This document shows, one piece after another, positions 34,226 to 43,203 of a stretch of DNA of 64,000 nt (position 1 is the first letter of the stretch; each line of letters starts with the position of its first letter). The position numbers and the translations under genes were made by a program. Under the pieces are notes generated by a model. The model worked only from the letters and a program-made list of their open reading frames with translations, was not told where the DNA came from and searched no databases. This DNA comes from Variovorax gossypii (GTDB lineage: Bacteria > Pseudomonadota > Gammaproteobacteria > Burkholderiales > Burkholderiaceae_C), in contig NZ_RXOE01000004.1 of NCBI RefSeq assembly GCF_003965815.1, positions 342,607-406,606 on the forward strand, given 5' to 3'.

Positions 34226-35170
34226 TCATTCGCCGAGCATGCCGCTGTGCTGCTGCAGCTGCGCCTGCCACTCGGGCGTCTGCAGGAAGGCCAGCGCCGC
34301 CTCGAGTGCGCGCGAGGCGCGCACGCCGTCCTGCGTCATGAAGCCGACGGGCGTGCGCACGTCGGGCTCCACCAGCGGCAGCGCCTCGAGTTCGCGATGG
34401 CTTCGCACCGCATCGACCATGCTGCCGGGCAGCACGCTGTTGATCGTGCCCGCGCTCACCGCCAGCGCAAGCGCCAGCACCGAATTGGTCTCGATGGACG
34501 GCACCACCGACACGCCCACCTCGCGCAGCGCCTGGTCGACGATGGTGCGGTTGTGCATGTCGGAGGTGAGCAGGCACAGCGGCAGCCTGCCCGCCTCGGC
34601 CCACGACATCGGCTCGCCGATGCGCAGCTGGTCGGCCGACGCCTTCTTCGCACGGCGCAGCAGGAAGTAGTGCTCCACGCTCTGCGGCCAGGCCGTGAGC
34701 TTGATGCCCGGCAGGTGCATGCGCTCGGTGTAGCCCAGCGCGAGGTCGACCGACAGGTTCTCGAGGCCCGTCTCCAGGTCCTGCGAGCTCATCGAGAGCA
34801 CGGCCGGCACGATGCCCGGATGGCGCTCCTGCAGCATGGCCGCGAAGCGCGACAGCAGCGGGATCGCGGTGGGCACGGCCGCCATGCGCAGCCGTCCGTG
34901 CGGGTTGTTCATGTCGCTGCGCAGCTCCTGCAGCAGCACTTCGTTGTCGCGCAGCATGCGCTGCGCCGTGGCCAGCACGCGCTCGCCCTCGTGCGTGAGG
35001 CCCACGTACACGCGGGCGCGCTTGACGATGACGACGCCGAACTCCGTCTCCAGCGCGCGCAGCGCGTTCGACAGCGCCGGCTGCGTGATGTGGCAGGCCT
35101 GAGCGGCGCGGCCGAAGTGCTTGTGCTCGTTCAGCGCCACCAGGTAGCGCATCGAGGCGAGCAGGTTCAT
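34226..35170 (-). CDS. LysR-type regulator, probable activator of the OFA and YdeP-type genes
   Basis: The 314-residue product has the N-terminal winged HTH (MRYLVALNEHKHFGRAAQACHITQPALSNALRALE) and a type 2 periplasmic-like effector domain (residues about 95-295). The start at 35170 was chosen because the upstream in-frame region overlaps apbC. It lies upstream of the OFA gene in the same direction. The shared palindromes upstream of the OFA and YdeP-type genes are good candidates for its binding sites; this is inference. Confidence 0.85.
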   Translation of the reverse strand: MNLLASMRYLVALNEHKHFGRAAQACHITQPALSNALRALETEFGVVIVKRARVYVGLTHEGERVLATAQRMLRDNEVLLQELRSDMNNPHGRLRMAAVPTAIPLLSRFAAMLQERHPGIVPAVLSMSSQDLETGLENLSVDLALGYTERMHLPGIKLTAWPQSVEHYFLLRRAKKASADQLRIGEPMSWAEAGRLPLCLLTSDMHNRTIVDQALREVGVSVVPSIETNSVLALALAVSAGTINSVLPGSMVDAVRSHRELEALPLVEPDVRTPVGFMTQDGVRASRALEAALAFLQTPEWQAQLQQHSGMLGE

Positions 35171-35183
35171 CGAAAGGCCGTTC

Positions 35184-36275
35184 CTAGGTGTTCTTGCTGA
35201 TCGAGATCGTCGGGAACTTCGCCGAGAAGTCCTTCGCCTTCTCGGCGATGCCGACCGCCACGCGGCGCGCCACGGCCTTGTAGATGCCGGCGGCCTCGCC
35301 GTCGGGGTCGGACACCACGGTCGGCGCGCCGCTGTCGGCCTGCAGCCGGATGTTGATGTCCAGCGGCAGCGCGCCGAGGTACTCCATCTGGTATTCGGCC
35401 GCCATCTTCTTGCCGCCGTCGGCGCCGAAGATGTGCTCGGCATGGCCGCAGTTCGAGCAAACATGCACCGCCATGTTCTCGACGATGCCGAGGATCGGCA
35501 CGCCGACCTTCTCGAACATCTTGATGCCCTTCTTGGCGTCGAGCAGCGCGATGTCCTGCGGCGTGGTGACGATCACCGCGCCCGTCATCGGCACGCGCTG
35601 GCTCAGCGTGAGCTGGATGTCGCCGGTGCCGGGGGGCATGTCGACGATGAGGTAGTCGAGGTCTTTCCAGTTGGTCTGGCGCAGCAGTTGCTCGAGCGCC
35701 TGCGTAGCCATGGGGCCGCGCCAGATCATGGCCTGATCCTGGTCGACCAGGAAGCCGATCGACATGACCTGCACGCCGTGGCGCTCCATGGGCTCCATGG
35801 TCTTGCCGTCGGCGCTGTCGGGGCGGCCCTCGATGCCCATCATCATGGGCTGGCTCGGGCCGTAGATGTCGGCGTCGAGCAGGCCGACCGTGGCGCCTTC
35901 CGACGCCAGCGCCAGCGCCAGGTTGGCCGCCGTGGTGCTCTTGCCCACGCCGCCCTTGCCCGAGGCCACCGCGATGATGTTCCTGACGTTGGGCATCAGC
36001 TGCACGCCGCGCTGCACGGCATGGCTGATGACCTTGGTGACGATGTTGACCGACACGTTCTCCACGCCCGGCAGCGCCTTGGCGGCCGCCACCAGCTCCT
36101 TGCGGATGGCCGCGTGCTGGCTCTTCGCCGGGTAGCCGAGTTCGAGGTCGAACGAGACGTCGCCCTCCGAGACCTGGAGGTTTTTGAGCGACCGGGTCGC
36201 CGCGAAAGCCTTGCCGGTGTTAGGGTCCTGGACGGCCTTGAGTGCCTCCATGAGCCCTTCTGGGGTGAGTGCCAT
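35184..36275 (-). CDS. apbC: Iron-sulfur cluster carrier protein ApbC/Mrp
   Basis: The 363-residue P-loop ATPase carries [4Fe-4S] clusters to apoproteins. An N-terminal DUF59 domain (residues 1-85) is followed by a deviant Walker A GKGGVGKSTTAANLA, DADIYGPSQPMM and the cluster-binding CxxC in VCSNCGH. It is a housekeeping gene. It lies only 14 bp upstream of the LysR gene start on the same strand. Confidence 0.94.
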   Translation of the reverse strand: MALTPEGLMEALKAVQDPNTGKAFAATRSLKNLQVSEGDVSFDLELGYPAKSQHAAIRKELVAAAKALPGVENVSVNIVTKVISHAVQRGVQLMPNVRNIIAVASGKGGVGKSTTAANLALALASEGATVGLLDADIYGPSQPMMMGIEGRPDSADGKTMEPMERHGVQVMSIGFLVDQDQAMIWRGPMATQALEQLLRQTNWKDLDYLIVDMPPGTGDIQLTLSQRVPMTGAVIVTTPQDIALLDAKKGIKMFEKVGVPILGIVENMAVHVCSNCGHAEHIFGADGGKKMAAEYQMEYLGALPLDINIRLQADSGAPTVVSDPDGEAAGIYKAVARRVAVGIAEKAKDFSAKFPTISISKNT

Positions 36276-36361
36276 TGATCAAACTCCTGAATGGCCGGTA
36301 GTCTAAGGTGCTCCACAGGCCCGCACCGCACGGTCCTCCAATAGCCCGACAACGAACAAAA

Positions 36362-37558
36362 ATGCCCGAGACAAGCCCCGTCACAGGTCTCCTGCTCACC
36401 GGGGGCGGCGCCCGGGCCGCCTACCAGGTCGGCGTGCTGGAAGCCATCGCCGAGATCCGCCGCGCGGCGGGCATCGCGGTCACAGGCACCGGCAACCCCT
36501 TCCAGGTCATCACCGGCACTTCGGCCGGCGCCATCAACGCGGCGGCGCTGGCCTGCGGCTGCGACGACTTCGACCACGTGGTGGGCCACATCGCCGATGT
36601 CTGGAGCCGGTTCCGCGCCGAGCAGGTGTACCGCGCCGATTCGCTCTCGGTGATCGGCAGCGGCACGCGCTGGCGCATGCTTCTCGGGTTCGGGCGCTTC
36701 GCGGCCAACTGGATGCGCATCAAGCCGAAGTCGCTGCTCGACAACTCGCCGCTTGCCGAGCTGCTGCAGCGCATGGTGCTGCTCGACCGGCTGCCGCAGC
36801 TCATGCAGAAGGGCCACCTGCAGGCGCTGGCCGTGACCGCGTCGAGCTACAGCTCGGGCGAGCACGTCACTTTCTTCGAGGCGGCCGTGCCGATGGAGCC
36901 GTGGGTGCGCTCGCAGCGCCTTTCGGTGCGCGACCGCATCACGCACGCGCACCTGCTGGCTTCGTCGGCCATTCCCTTCGTGTTCCCGGCCACGGCGTTG
37001 CCGATGCAGGGCCACACCGAATACTTCGGCGACGGCTCGATGCGCCAGTCGGCGCCCATCGCGGCGGCCATCCACCTCGGCGCGCAGCGCATCGTGGTGA
37101 TCGGCGCAGGCCGCATGCACGAGCCGCGCGACGCCACAGCGCCCAACACCCACAGCGGCTATCCGACGATGGCGCAGATCGCGGGCCATGCGCTCTCCAG
37201 CATCTTCCTGGACGCGCTGGCGGTGGACATCGAACGCCTGCGCCGCATCAACCACACGCTGGGGCTGATTCCCGAGGAAGCGCGCGCGCAGAGCACGCTG
37301 CGCCCGCTCGACCTGCTGGTGATCTCGCCCTCGGAACGCCTCGACGTGATCGCGGCGCGCCACGTAGACGCCCTGCCCGGCGCTGTGCGGCACCTGCTGG
37401 GCGGCTCGAAGGTCGCGGCCGACGTGAAGGGCGGCGCGCTCGCGAGCTACTTGCTGTTCGAGTCGAGCTACACGCGCGACCTGATCGCGCTGGGCCGCGC
37501 CGACACGATGAAGCAGCGCGACGAGGTGCTGCGCTTCTTCGGCTGGAACGCGGCTTAG
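36362..37558 (+). CDS. Patatin-like phospholipase
   Basis: The 398-residue product has the patatin core: oxyanion loop GGGARAAYQVG (residues about 13-23), nucleophile elbow GTSAG and the DGS dyad part in EYFGDGSMRQSAPI. It is a cytoplasmic esterase of the RssA/YlbK-like type, probably acting on lysophospholipids or acyl esters. The start at 36362 (MPETSPVTGLLL) was preferred to ATG 36308, which lies in the upstream region of divergent apbC. Confidence 0.88.
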   Translation: MPETSPVTGLLLTGGGARAAYQVGVLEAIAEIRRAAGIAVTGTGNPFQVITGTSAGAINAAALACGCDDFDHVVGHIADVWSRFRAEQVYRADSLSVIGSGTRWRMLLGFGRFAANWMRIKPKSLLDNSPLAELLQRMVLLDRLPQLMQKGHLQALAVTASSYSSGEHVTFFEAAVPMEPWVRSQRLSVRDRITHAHLLASSAIPFVFPATALPMQGHTEYFGDGSMRQSAPIAAAIHLGAQRIVVIGAGRMHEPRDATAPNTHSGYPTMAQIAGHALSSIFLDALAVDIERLRRINHTLGLIPEEARAQSTLRPLDLLVISPSERLDVIAARHVDALPGAVRHLLGGSKVAADVKGGALASYLLFESSYTRDLIALGRADTMKQRDEVLRFFGWNAA

Positions 37559-37565
37559 GGCCGGG

Positions 37566-38792
37566 TCACGCGCGCCTGCCGGCCAGCCACCGCGCCTGCG
37601 CCTCGACGACCTCTTCGCCGGAACGCCCGGTGATCGCGCGGTACACGCCCGGCGCCGTCGCGCCTTCGGTGCTGATGAGCAGCACGCGGGCATCGGCGCC
37701 CAGTCGTGCCGCGTCGCGGGCAGAAGGGTCGGCCGCCAGTGCCTGCAACGCCGCGAGGCCGGCGGCGCCCGATTCGCCGCTGAGCACCGGCACATCGCCC
37801 GCTTCCCCGCTCGCAAGCACGCGCATCGCCTGTTCGGCCTGTGCGTCGGTCACCGTCATGAACAGGTCGACGGCGGGTTGCAGGAAGCGCCACGCGAGCG
37901 GCGAGGTCTCGCCGCAGGCCAGCCCTGCCATCACCGAGTCGACCGAGCCCGTCGCACGGCTCGGGCGGCCGTTACGCGCGCTCTGCAGCAGGCAGTCGGC
38001 CTGTTCGGGCTCGACGACGATGAAGCCCGGGCGGGCCGCGCCGAAGCGCTCCCAGAAATGGCTGACGACGCCCGCGGCCAGCCCGCCCACGCCGCCCTGC
38101 ACGATGACGTGAGTGAAGGGACACGGCGCATCGGCGGCAATGTCTTCGAGCAGTTCGTCGGCCAGGATGCCGTAGCCCTGCATCACGTCGCGCGGCACCT
38201 CCTCGTAGCCCTCGTAGGAGGTGTCGGAAACCACCTCCCAGCCATTGGCACGGGCCAGCCGCGCGGCCTCTTCGACCGATTCGTCGTAGTTGCCGGCGAT
38301 GCGCACGATCTCGGCACCCAGCGCCGCGATGGGAGCCTCGCGCTCCTCGCTGACCTGCGCATGCAGCACGATCACGCAGCGGCAGCCGATGCTCTGCGCG
38401 GCGGCAGCCAGTGCGCGGCCGTGGTTGCCGTCGGTGGCGCTGACGACCACGAAGTCGCGCAGTGCTTCAGCGTGCCTGCCCGCCAGCAGGTCCGCAGGCG
38501 TCCAGCCGCTTTCAGGCCAGCGGCGAAGCACCAGCCGCAGCAGCGCCACGGGCGCGCCGAGCACCTTGAAGCTGCCGAGCGCCGAGCGCGCCGACTCGTC
38601 CTTCACCGTCAGCCCGCCGATGCCGAGCCGACTCGCGAGCCCCGGCAGCGACCATGCCGGCGTGGGCGCAGGCTGCAGCCGGCTCCATGTCGAGAGCCAT
38701 TGCCGGCTTTCCTTGCCGCGCGCGATGCTCATCACATCGCGCAGGGATTCGTCGTATGCGCGGTGCCGCGCCTGGGGGTTCCTGAAAATCAT
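37566..38792 (-). CDS. Diaminopropionate ammonia-lyase
   Basis: The 408-residue PLP enzyme splits 2,3-diaminopropionate into pyruvate and ammonia. It has the start MIFRNPQARHRAYDES, the PLP lysine in ESARSALGSFKVLGAP, ATDGNHGRALA, and the phosphate loop VQGGVGGLAAG. It is 17 bp downstream of an M20 amidohydrolase, a pairing that suggests release of an amino acid from an amide followed by elimination. It is divergent from the Lrp regulator beyond the amidohydrolase. Confidence 0.88.
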   Translation of the reverse strand: MIFRNPQARHRAYDESLRDVMSIARGKESRQWLSTWSRLQPAPTPAWSLPGLASRLGIGGLTVKDESARSALGSFKVLGAPVALLRLVLRRWPESGWTPADLLAGRHAEALRDFVVVSATDGNHGRALAAAAQSIGCRCVIVLHAQVSEEREAPIAALGAEIVRIAGNYDESVEEAARLARANGWEVVSDTSYEGYEEVPRDVMQGYGILADELLEDIAADAPCPFTHVIVQGGVGGLAAGVVSHFWERFGAARPGFIVVEPEQADCLLQSARNGRPSRATGSVDSVMAGLACGETSPLAWRFLQPAVDLFMTVTDAQAEQAMRVLASGEAGDVPVLSGESGAAGLAALQALAADPSARDAARLGADARVLLISTEGATAPGVYRAITGRSGEEVVEAQARWLAGRRA

Positions 38793-38809
38793 GGGATCCG
38801 TTCGATCGA

Positions 38810-39997
38810 TCAGTTGGTGGCGCCGGCCGGCGCGGGCAGGCGCATGCGGACGATCTCCGCGAAGTAACGGGCGCCCGTGGCGAGCACCTCGTCGTTGAAG
38901 TCGTAGCTGCCGTTGTGCAGCGGCGTGTCGCCGGCCTCGCCCTCGGCGCCGTTGCCGAGGAACACGAAGGCGCCAGGCACCGCCTGCAGAAAGGCGCCGA
39001 AGTCTTCCGAGATCATCATCGGCGCCACGTTCGCATCCACGTTCTCCGCGCCCACGATGGCCGTGGCGGCGGCCACCGCCACGGGCACGCACTCGGCCCA
39101 GTTCACGGTGGGCGCGAACTCGTGCGTGTAGCTGAACTCGCAGCCGGCGCCGTGCATGCGGCAGATGCCTTCGCTGATCTCGCGCATGCGCGCGGCCAGC
39201 ATGCGCTGCACCTGCGGGTCGTAACTGCGCGTGTCGCCCTTGATGACGACGTTCGACGGGATCGCGTTGCGGATGCCGTCGGTGATGAACTCCGTGCACG
39301 ACACCACCGCCTGCGCGCCCGGATCGAGCGTGCGCGACACGATGGTCTGCAGCGCCAGCACGATCTGCGCGCCGATCACGATGGGGTCGATGCCCATGTG
39401 CGGCCGGGCGGCATGCGTGCCGCGGCCCTTCACGTGGATCACGAAGTTGTCCTCGCTGGCCATGAGGCCGCCCTCGCGCGTGGCGAAGGTGCCGGCGCGC
39501 ATGCCCGGCATGTTGTGCAGGCCGTAGATCTCGTCGACCGGGAAGCGCTCGAAGAGGCCGTCTTCCATCATCGCCTTGGCGCCGCGGCCGTGCTCCTCGG
39601 CGGGCTGGAAGATGAAGCGCACGGTGCCGTCGAAGTCGCGACGCTCGCGCAGCAGCTGCGCCGCGCCGAGGATGATCGACATGTGGCCGTCGTGGCCGCA
39701 GGCGTGCATCTTGCCGGGCGTGCCCGAGGCGTAGGCGCGGTCGGTGGGCAGCTCGGTGATGTTGAGCGCGTCCATCTCGGCGCGAAGGCCGATCGTGCCC
39801 TTGCCGCTGCCCACCTTCAGGTTGGCCACGAGGCCGGTGCCGCCGATGCCGGTGTGCACCTCCAGGCCCAGCGCCTTCAGCACGCGGGTGACGAAGGCTG
39901 ATGTCTTCGCCTCCTCGAAGCCGGTTTCGGGAATGGCGTGCAAGGCGCGGCGCCAGCCGGTAAGCGTGTCGCGCAGGGGTGCGTCGTGGAGGTTCAT
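38810..39997 (-). CDS. M20 family amidohydrolase (hippurate hydrolase-like)
   Basis: The 395-residue metal-dependent hydrolase has ALRAEMDAL-like (GLRAEMDALNI), HACGHDGHMS, and QPAEEHGRGAKAMMEDG motifs with the metal ligands and base of the M20D group. It probably removes an acyl or carbamoyl group from an amino acid. It forms an operon with the lyase downstream and is divergent from an Lrp/AsnC gene that is probably its regulator. Confidence 0.88.
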   Translation of the reverse strand: MNLHDAPLRDTLTGWRRALHAIPETGFEEAKTSAFVTRVLKALGLEVHTGIGGTGLVANLKVGSGKGTIGLRAEMDALNITELPTDRAYASGTPGKMHACGHDGHMSIILGAAQLLRERRDFDGTVRFIFQPAEEHGRGAKAMMEDGLFERFPVDEIYGLHNMPGMRAGTFATREGGLMASEDNFVIHVKGRGTHAARPHMGIDPIVIGAQIVLALQTIVSRTLDPGAQAVVSCTEFITDGIRNAIPSNVVIKGDTRSYDPQVQRMLAARMREISEGICRMHGAGCEFSYTHEFAPTVNWAECVPVAVAAATAIVGAENVDANVAPMMISEDFGAFLQAVPGAFVFLGNGAEGEAGDTPLHNGSYDFNDEVLATGARYFAEIVRMRLPAPAGATN

Positions 39998-40084
39998 GAC
40001 GGGATGCTATTGACAATGGTGCGAGACAGGTACGCAAAATCGAGGCCTCCGACGCAACGTTTTTGCGCGCACCACCGTTCATCC

Positions 40085-40555
40085 ATGACCCCGCTCGACG
40101 CCCTCGACCTCCGCCTGCTGGAACTGATCCAGGCCGACAGCCGCATGCCCCAGAGCGAACTGGGCGAGCGCGTGCACCTGTCGACCGCGGCTGTGAACCG
40201 CAGGCTCAAGCGCATGCGCGACGAGGGCGTGATCCAGCGCTACGGCGCCGTGCTGTCTCCGGCCGCGCTGGGCCATCCGCTGACCATCGTGGCCGAGGTG
40301 GAAACCGAAAGCGAGCAGCTCGAGCTGCTCGACGCGATGAAGAAGAGCTTCAGGGACTGCCCGCAGGTGCAGCAGTGCTACTACGTGACCGGCGAATGGG
40401 ACTTCATCCTCGTCTTCGTGGTGCGCGACATGGCGCAGTACACGGCGCTCACGCGGCAGCTCTTCTTCCAGAGCAACAACGTCAAGCGCTTTCGCACGCT
40501 GGTCACCATGGACCCGGTGAAGCTCAGTCTGGACGTGCCGGTGTCCGGAAGCTGA
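40085..40555 (+). CDS. Lrp/AsnC family regulator
   Basis: The 156-residue product has the N-terminal HTH (DALDLRLLELIQADSRMPQSELGERVHLSTAAVNRRLKRM) and the RAM effector domain from residue 65. ATG 40085 was chosen over upstream in-frame starts because the domain begins there. It is divergent from the amidohydrolase with an 87-bp gap and probably senses the related amino acid. Confidence 0.88.
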   Translation: MTPLDALDLRLLELIQADSRMPQSELGERVHLSTAAVNRRLKRMRDEGVIQRYGAVLSPAALGHPLTIVAEVETESEQLELLDAMKKSFRDCPQVQQCYYVTGEWDFILVFVVRDMAQYTALTRQLFFQSNNVKRFRTLVTMDPVKLSLDVPVSGS

Positions 40556-41018
40556 GCCGTTCGGCCGGCGACATCAGCATCGAGCGCAGCAGCAGCGCCA
40601 CCGCGCAGACGATAGGCACCAGCGCCAGCAGCCGGCCCGGTTCGAAGGCCAGGCCGGCGGCCACGCCGAAGGCGCAGCCGATCTTGATCCACGGGGGGAC
40701 CGCCTCCCAGCCGCGCCGGTGCGTGGCGGCGAATCCGACGAGCGCTACCCAGCCATACAGACCGCCGAAGACGGAGAAGACCCAGCTCAGCAGGTAGTAG
40801 ACCGTGTCCATGTCGCGGAACACGATCGCCGTGCCCAGGCTCTGCCAGGTGTGGCGCCAGCCGTCGAAGAGGAAGAAGCCGGTGGCCGAGGCGGCCCACC
40901 AGAAGAAGGCATACAGGCTCGCTATGCCGGCCAGCGCGGCGAGCCAGGCGAGTGCGCGCCGCGTGATGTCGTCGTAGGGCATGTGGTCGCGCCACGCGAC
41001 GATGTGTCCGTTGTCCAT
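40524..41018 (-). CDS. Hypothetical four-helix membrane protein
   Basis: The 164-residue product starts at 41018 (MDNGHIVAWRDHMPYDD) with a GGAG site eight bases upstream. About four hydrophobic segments are seen near residues 25-48, 75-98, 108-128 and 133-150. No known family was recognised. It overlaps the end of the Lrp gene by 32 bp. Confidence 0.6.
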   Translation of the reverse strand: MDNGHIVAWRDHMPYDDITRRALAWLAALAGIASLYAFFWWAASATGFFLFDGWRHTWQSLGTAIVFRDMDTVYYLLSWVFSVFGGLYGWVALVGFAATHRRGWEAVPPWIKIGCAFGVAAGLAFEPGRLLALVPIVCAVALLLRSMLMSPAERLSFRTPARPD

Positions 41019-41133
41019 TCGGGGCTCCAGTGGTTTTCGCAATGGAGACCGAAGTTAGGCACCGGATGTGCGGGCTGCGTGAAGCCCGTGTGAAATGCGG
41101 TGAACGGAAGAAGCCGGCTCGCGGGCCCTGCCG

Positions 41134-41493
41134 CTACTGGAAGAGCGCGACGAAGGCGTAGATGCCGGCGACCAGCCAACCGGCCTTTGCCGCATTGCCC
41201 GCGCTTTCCCTGGAGATCGGATACATCTTCGCGCGCCTCCATGCCCACACGTTGAAGGCCACCGCAAGCACCAGCCCGCTCACGAAGAAAAGCCCCGAAT
41301 GCAGCCCGAGCCCGCCGATCAGCGAGACCATGAAGATCACGATGCCGCCCACCCAGATGCCGCTGCTGGTGCTGGCCAGCACATGCGAAAGGCCGCCGCA
41401 GGCCGAACATTCTGCCGGCACGGCACGGCTGGACCAGCGCTTGGCGAGACCGCCGATGCTGGGCTCCTTGCAGCGTGGGCAGATGTGCTTCAT
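41134..41493 (-). CDS. Hypothetical zinc-ribbon membrane protein
   Basis: The 119-residue product has an N-terminal zinc ribbon (CPRCKEPS ... CSACGG, two CxxC pairs) followed by two to three membrane helices (IWVGGIVIFMVSLIGGLGL; GLFFVSGLVLAVAFNVWAW; GWLVAGIYAFVALF). It overlaps the preceding 81-residue gene by four bases, so the two are probably a functional pair. No function is known. Confidence 0.65.
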   Translation of the reverse strand: MKHICPRCKEPSIGGLAKRWSSRAVPAECSACGGLSHVLASTSSGIWVGGIVIFMVSLIGGLGLHSGLFFVSGLVLAVAFNVWAWRRAKMYPISRESAGNAAKAGWLVAGIYAFVALFQ

Positions 41494-41735
41494 GCGTGAA
41501 GCATCGCGATGGTCACCCCCGCGACGACGATGACAATGGCAAGAAGTATCTCGAAACGGGCGATGCAGAACAACAAGACGGTCGGCACGCCGCTGGCAAA
41601 CACCCGGAGGCGATCCGCCACGCGATTGCCGCGCGGGAGCGCCGCCGCGATGACCAGCGGCACCACCGTGAGCACGAAGCCCAAGACGAGCAGCGCCGCC
41701 ACCGCCTTGAACAAGAAAGAGAGCGGGATCGTCAT
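41490..41735 (-). CDS. Hypothetical two-helix membrane protein
   Basis: The 81-residue product has two hydrophobic segments (FLFKAVAALLVLGFVLTVV and LLFCIARFEILLAIVIVVAG). It starts 16 bp after the yceH stop and its own stop overlaps the zinc-ribbon gene. Its function is unknown. Confidence 0.6.
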   Translation of the reverse strand: MTIPLSFLFKAVAALLVLGFVLTVVPLVIAAALPRGNRVADRLRVFASGVPTVLLFCIARFEILLAIVIVVAGVTIAMLHA

Positions 41736-41751
41736 CGGCGCCGTCAGGCGG

Positions 41752-42444
41752 TCAGCCCGCCTCGGAAATCCCCAGCTCCGAACACACCCGCCCCAGCAGC
41801 GCCTTCAGCGACGCCACCTCGGCTTCCAGCCGCGCCACGTTGGCCTTGAGCGCCGCGACCTCGCCGAGCGACACGTCGTTCGCCGCATATGCCGCATCGG
41901 ACGAGGCACCTGCAGGCCCGGCCACCTCTTCGGCCGGCGCACCGCTCAACAGATGCGCCCAGCGGCTCTCGCGCGCGCCCGGCAGGCGCGCCAGCTTCAC
42001 CACGAGCGCGCCGGCCGGCCGTTCCGCGAGCTCGTTGAGAAATCCCTCGACCGACGAGATGTCGGCGAAGTTGTGCATGCGGTCGCAGGCGATGCGCAGC
42101 TCGCCCGCCGTCTGCGGGCCGCGCAGCATCAGCACGGTGAGCAGGATCACCGACTGCGACGGAATGCGCAGCACGCGATCGACGTTGTGCTCGTAGCGGA
42201 AGGCCCGCCCGCCGCTGGTCTCGGCCACGAGGCTGTAGCCCCTGAGGCTGTCGACGGCGGCCTGCACCTGCGACTCGGTGAGTTCGAGCACGGGGTTGCG
42301 GCTGGTCTTCTGGTTGCAGCCCGACACCAGCGAATTGAGCGTGAGCGGATAGCTGTCGGGCACGGTGCGCTGCTTTTCGGCGAGCACGCCGAGCACGCGG
42401 GTTTCGACAAGGGACAGGACGGGCAGCGAGGTGGTGGAAGACAT
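41752..42444 (-). CDS. yceH: YceH family protein (DUF480)
   Basis: The 230-residue product matches the YceH family: LSLVETRVLGVLAEKQRTVPDSYPLTLNSL at the start, then GCNQKTSRNPV and a C-terminal coiled coil (EVAALKANVARLEAEVASLKALL). It has two winged-helix-like domains; its role is not known. ATG 42444 is used (MSSTTSLPVLS). Confidence 0.88.
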   Translation of the reverse strand: MSSTTSLPVLSLVETRVLGVLAEKQRTVPDSYPLTLNSLVSGCNQKTSRNPVLELTESQVQAAVDSLRGYSLVAETSGGRAFRYEHNVDRVLRIPSQSVILLTVLMLRGPQTAGELRIACDRMHNFADISSVEGFLNELAERPAGALVVKLARLPGARESRWAHLLSGAPAEEVAGPAGASSDAAYAANDVSLGEVAALKANVARLEAEVASLKALLGRVCSELGISEAG

Positions 42445-42466
42445 GGCTCGAAATCGATGATGAAAC

Positions 42467-43177
42467 TCAGGGCGACGCAACGCCGAGGATAGGCCCCAGC
42501 TCCCGCACGAAATCGCTTCTGTGCAGCGACGGCGAATGCAGCGCCGACACCGTGCCGTCGAGGTACAGCGCGTCGCGGCAGTGGAGCACGTCGCGGAAGT
42601 AGAGCGCGAACTCGTGGAAGTTCACCGGTACGTCGCTGATGACGAAGATCGCGGTGTGGCCGATCACGCCGACGCCGTTGCGGATCTTGCGCGAATCGGA
42701 ATGTGGAATGAAGGCAGGATGCACGACGCCGCGGCGCAGCAGCAGCGGGCCCGACTGGGTCGCCAGGCGCACGCCCTTCGCCAGCGCCGGGTACTCCGAC
42801 GACTCGACGACGCGCGGCCCGGCGTCCGACACGAGGAACACGCCGTTGGGCTTGAGGAAGAAGTTGCCCGCGCCGTCGGCCAGGTTGAGCGGCGACTCTT
42901 CGCGGCCGCCGCGCACCAGCAGGCCGACCGGGGAGAAGTCCTCGTGGTACATGCCGGCGTTCATCGCGAAGCCCAGCTGGCGGCCACGCTCCTTCAACCA
43001 GGCATCGAGCCGGTCGAAGCGCTTGAACGGCACGCCTGCGTCGTCGCGCAGGAACAGCTCGAGCCGTTCCTTGCGCAGGTCGATCTTCACCACGGTGAAG
43101 CGCTGGTCGGCTGCGGCAAGACCAGCCAGGCCCGCGAACAGCAGGACTCCCAGGAGCAGCGCAAGCCTTCTTCTCAT
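42467..43177 (-). CDS. Phosphodiester glycosidase-like (NAGPA domain) protein
   Basis: The 236-residue product has a Sec signal peptide (cleavage after GLAAA) and a NAGPA/DUF2233-type domain with FAMNAGMYHEDFSPVGLLVRGG, GNFFLKPNGVF and an ALYLDGTVSALHSP end motif. Such proteins are extracytoplasmic phosphodiesterases in some organisms; the substrate here is unknown. Confidence 0.8.
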   Translation of the reverse strand: MRRRLALLLGVLLFAGLAGLAAADQRFTVVKIDLRKERLELFLRDDAGVPFKRFDRLDAWLKERGRQLGFAMNAGMYHEDFSPVGLLVRGGREESPLNLADGAGNFFLKPNGVFLVSDAGPRVVESSEYPALAKGVRLATQSGPLLLRRGVVHPAFIPHSDSRKIRNGVGVIGHTAIFVISDVPVNFHEFALYFRDVLHCRDALYLDGTVSALHSPSLHRSDFVRELGPILGVASP

Positions 43178-43203
43178 GCGGCGCCCGCAAGCCCCCGCCG
43201 GGT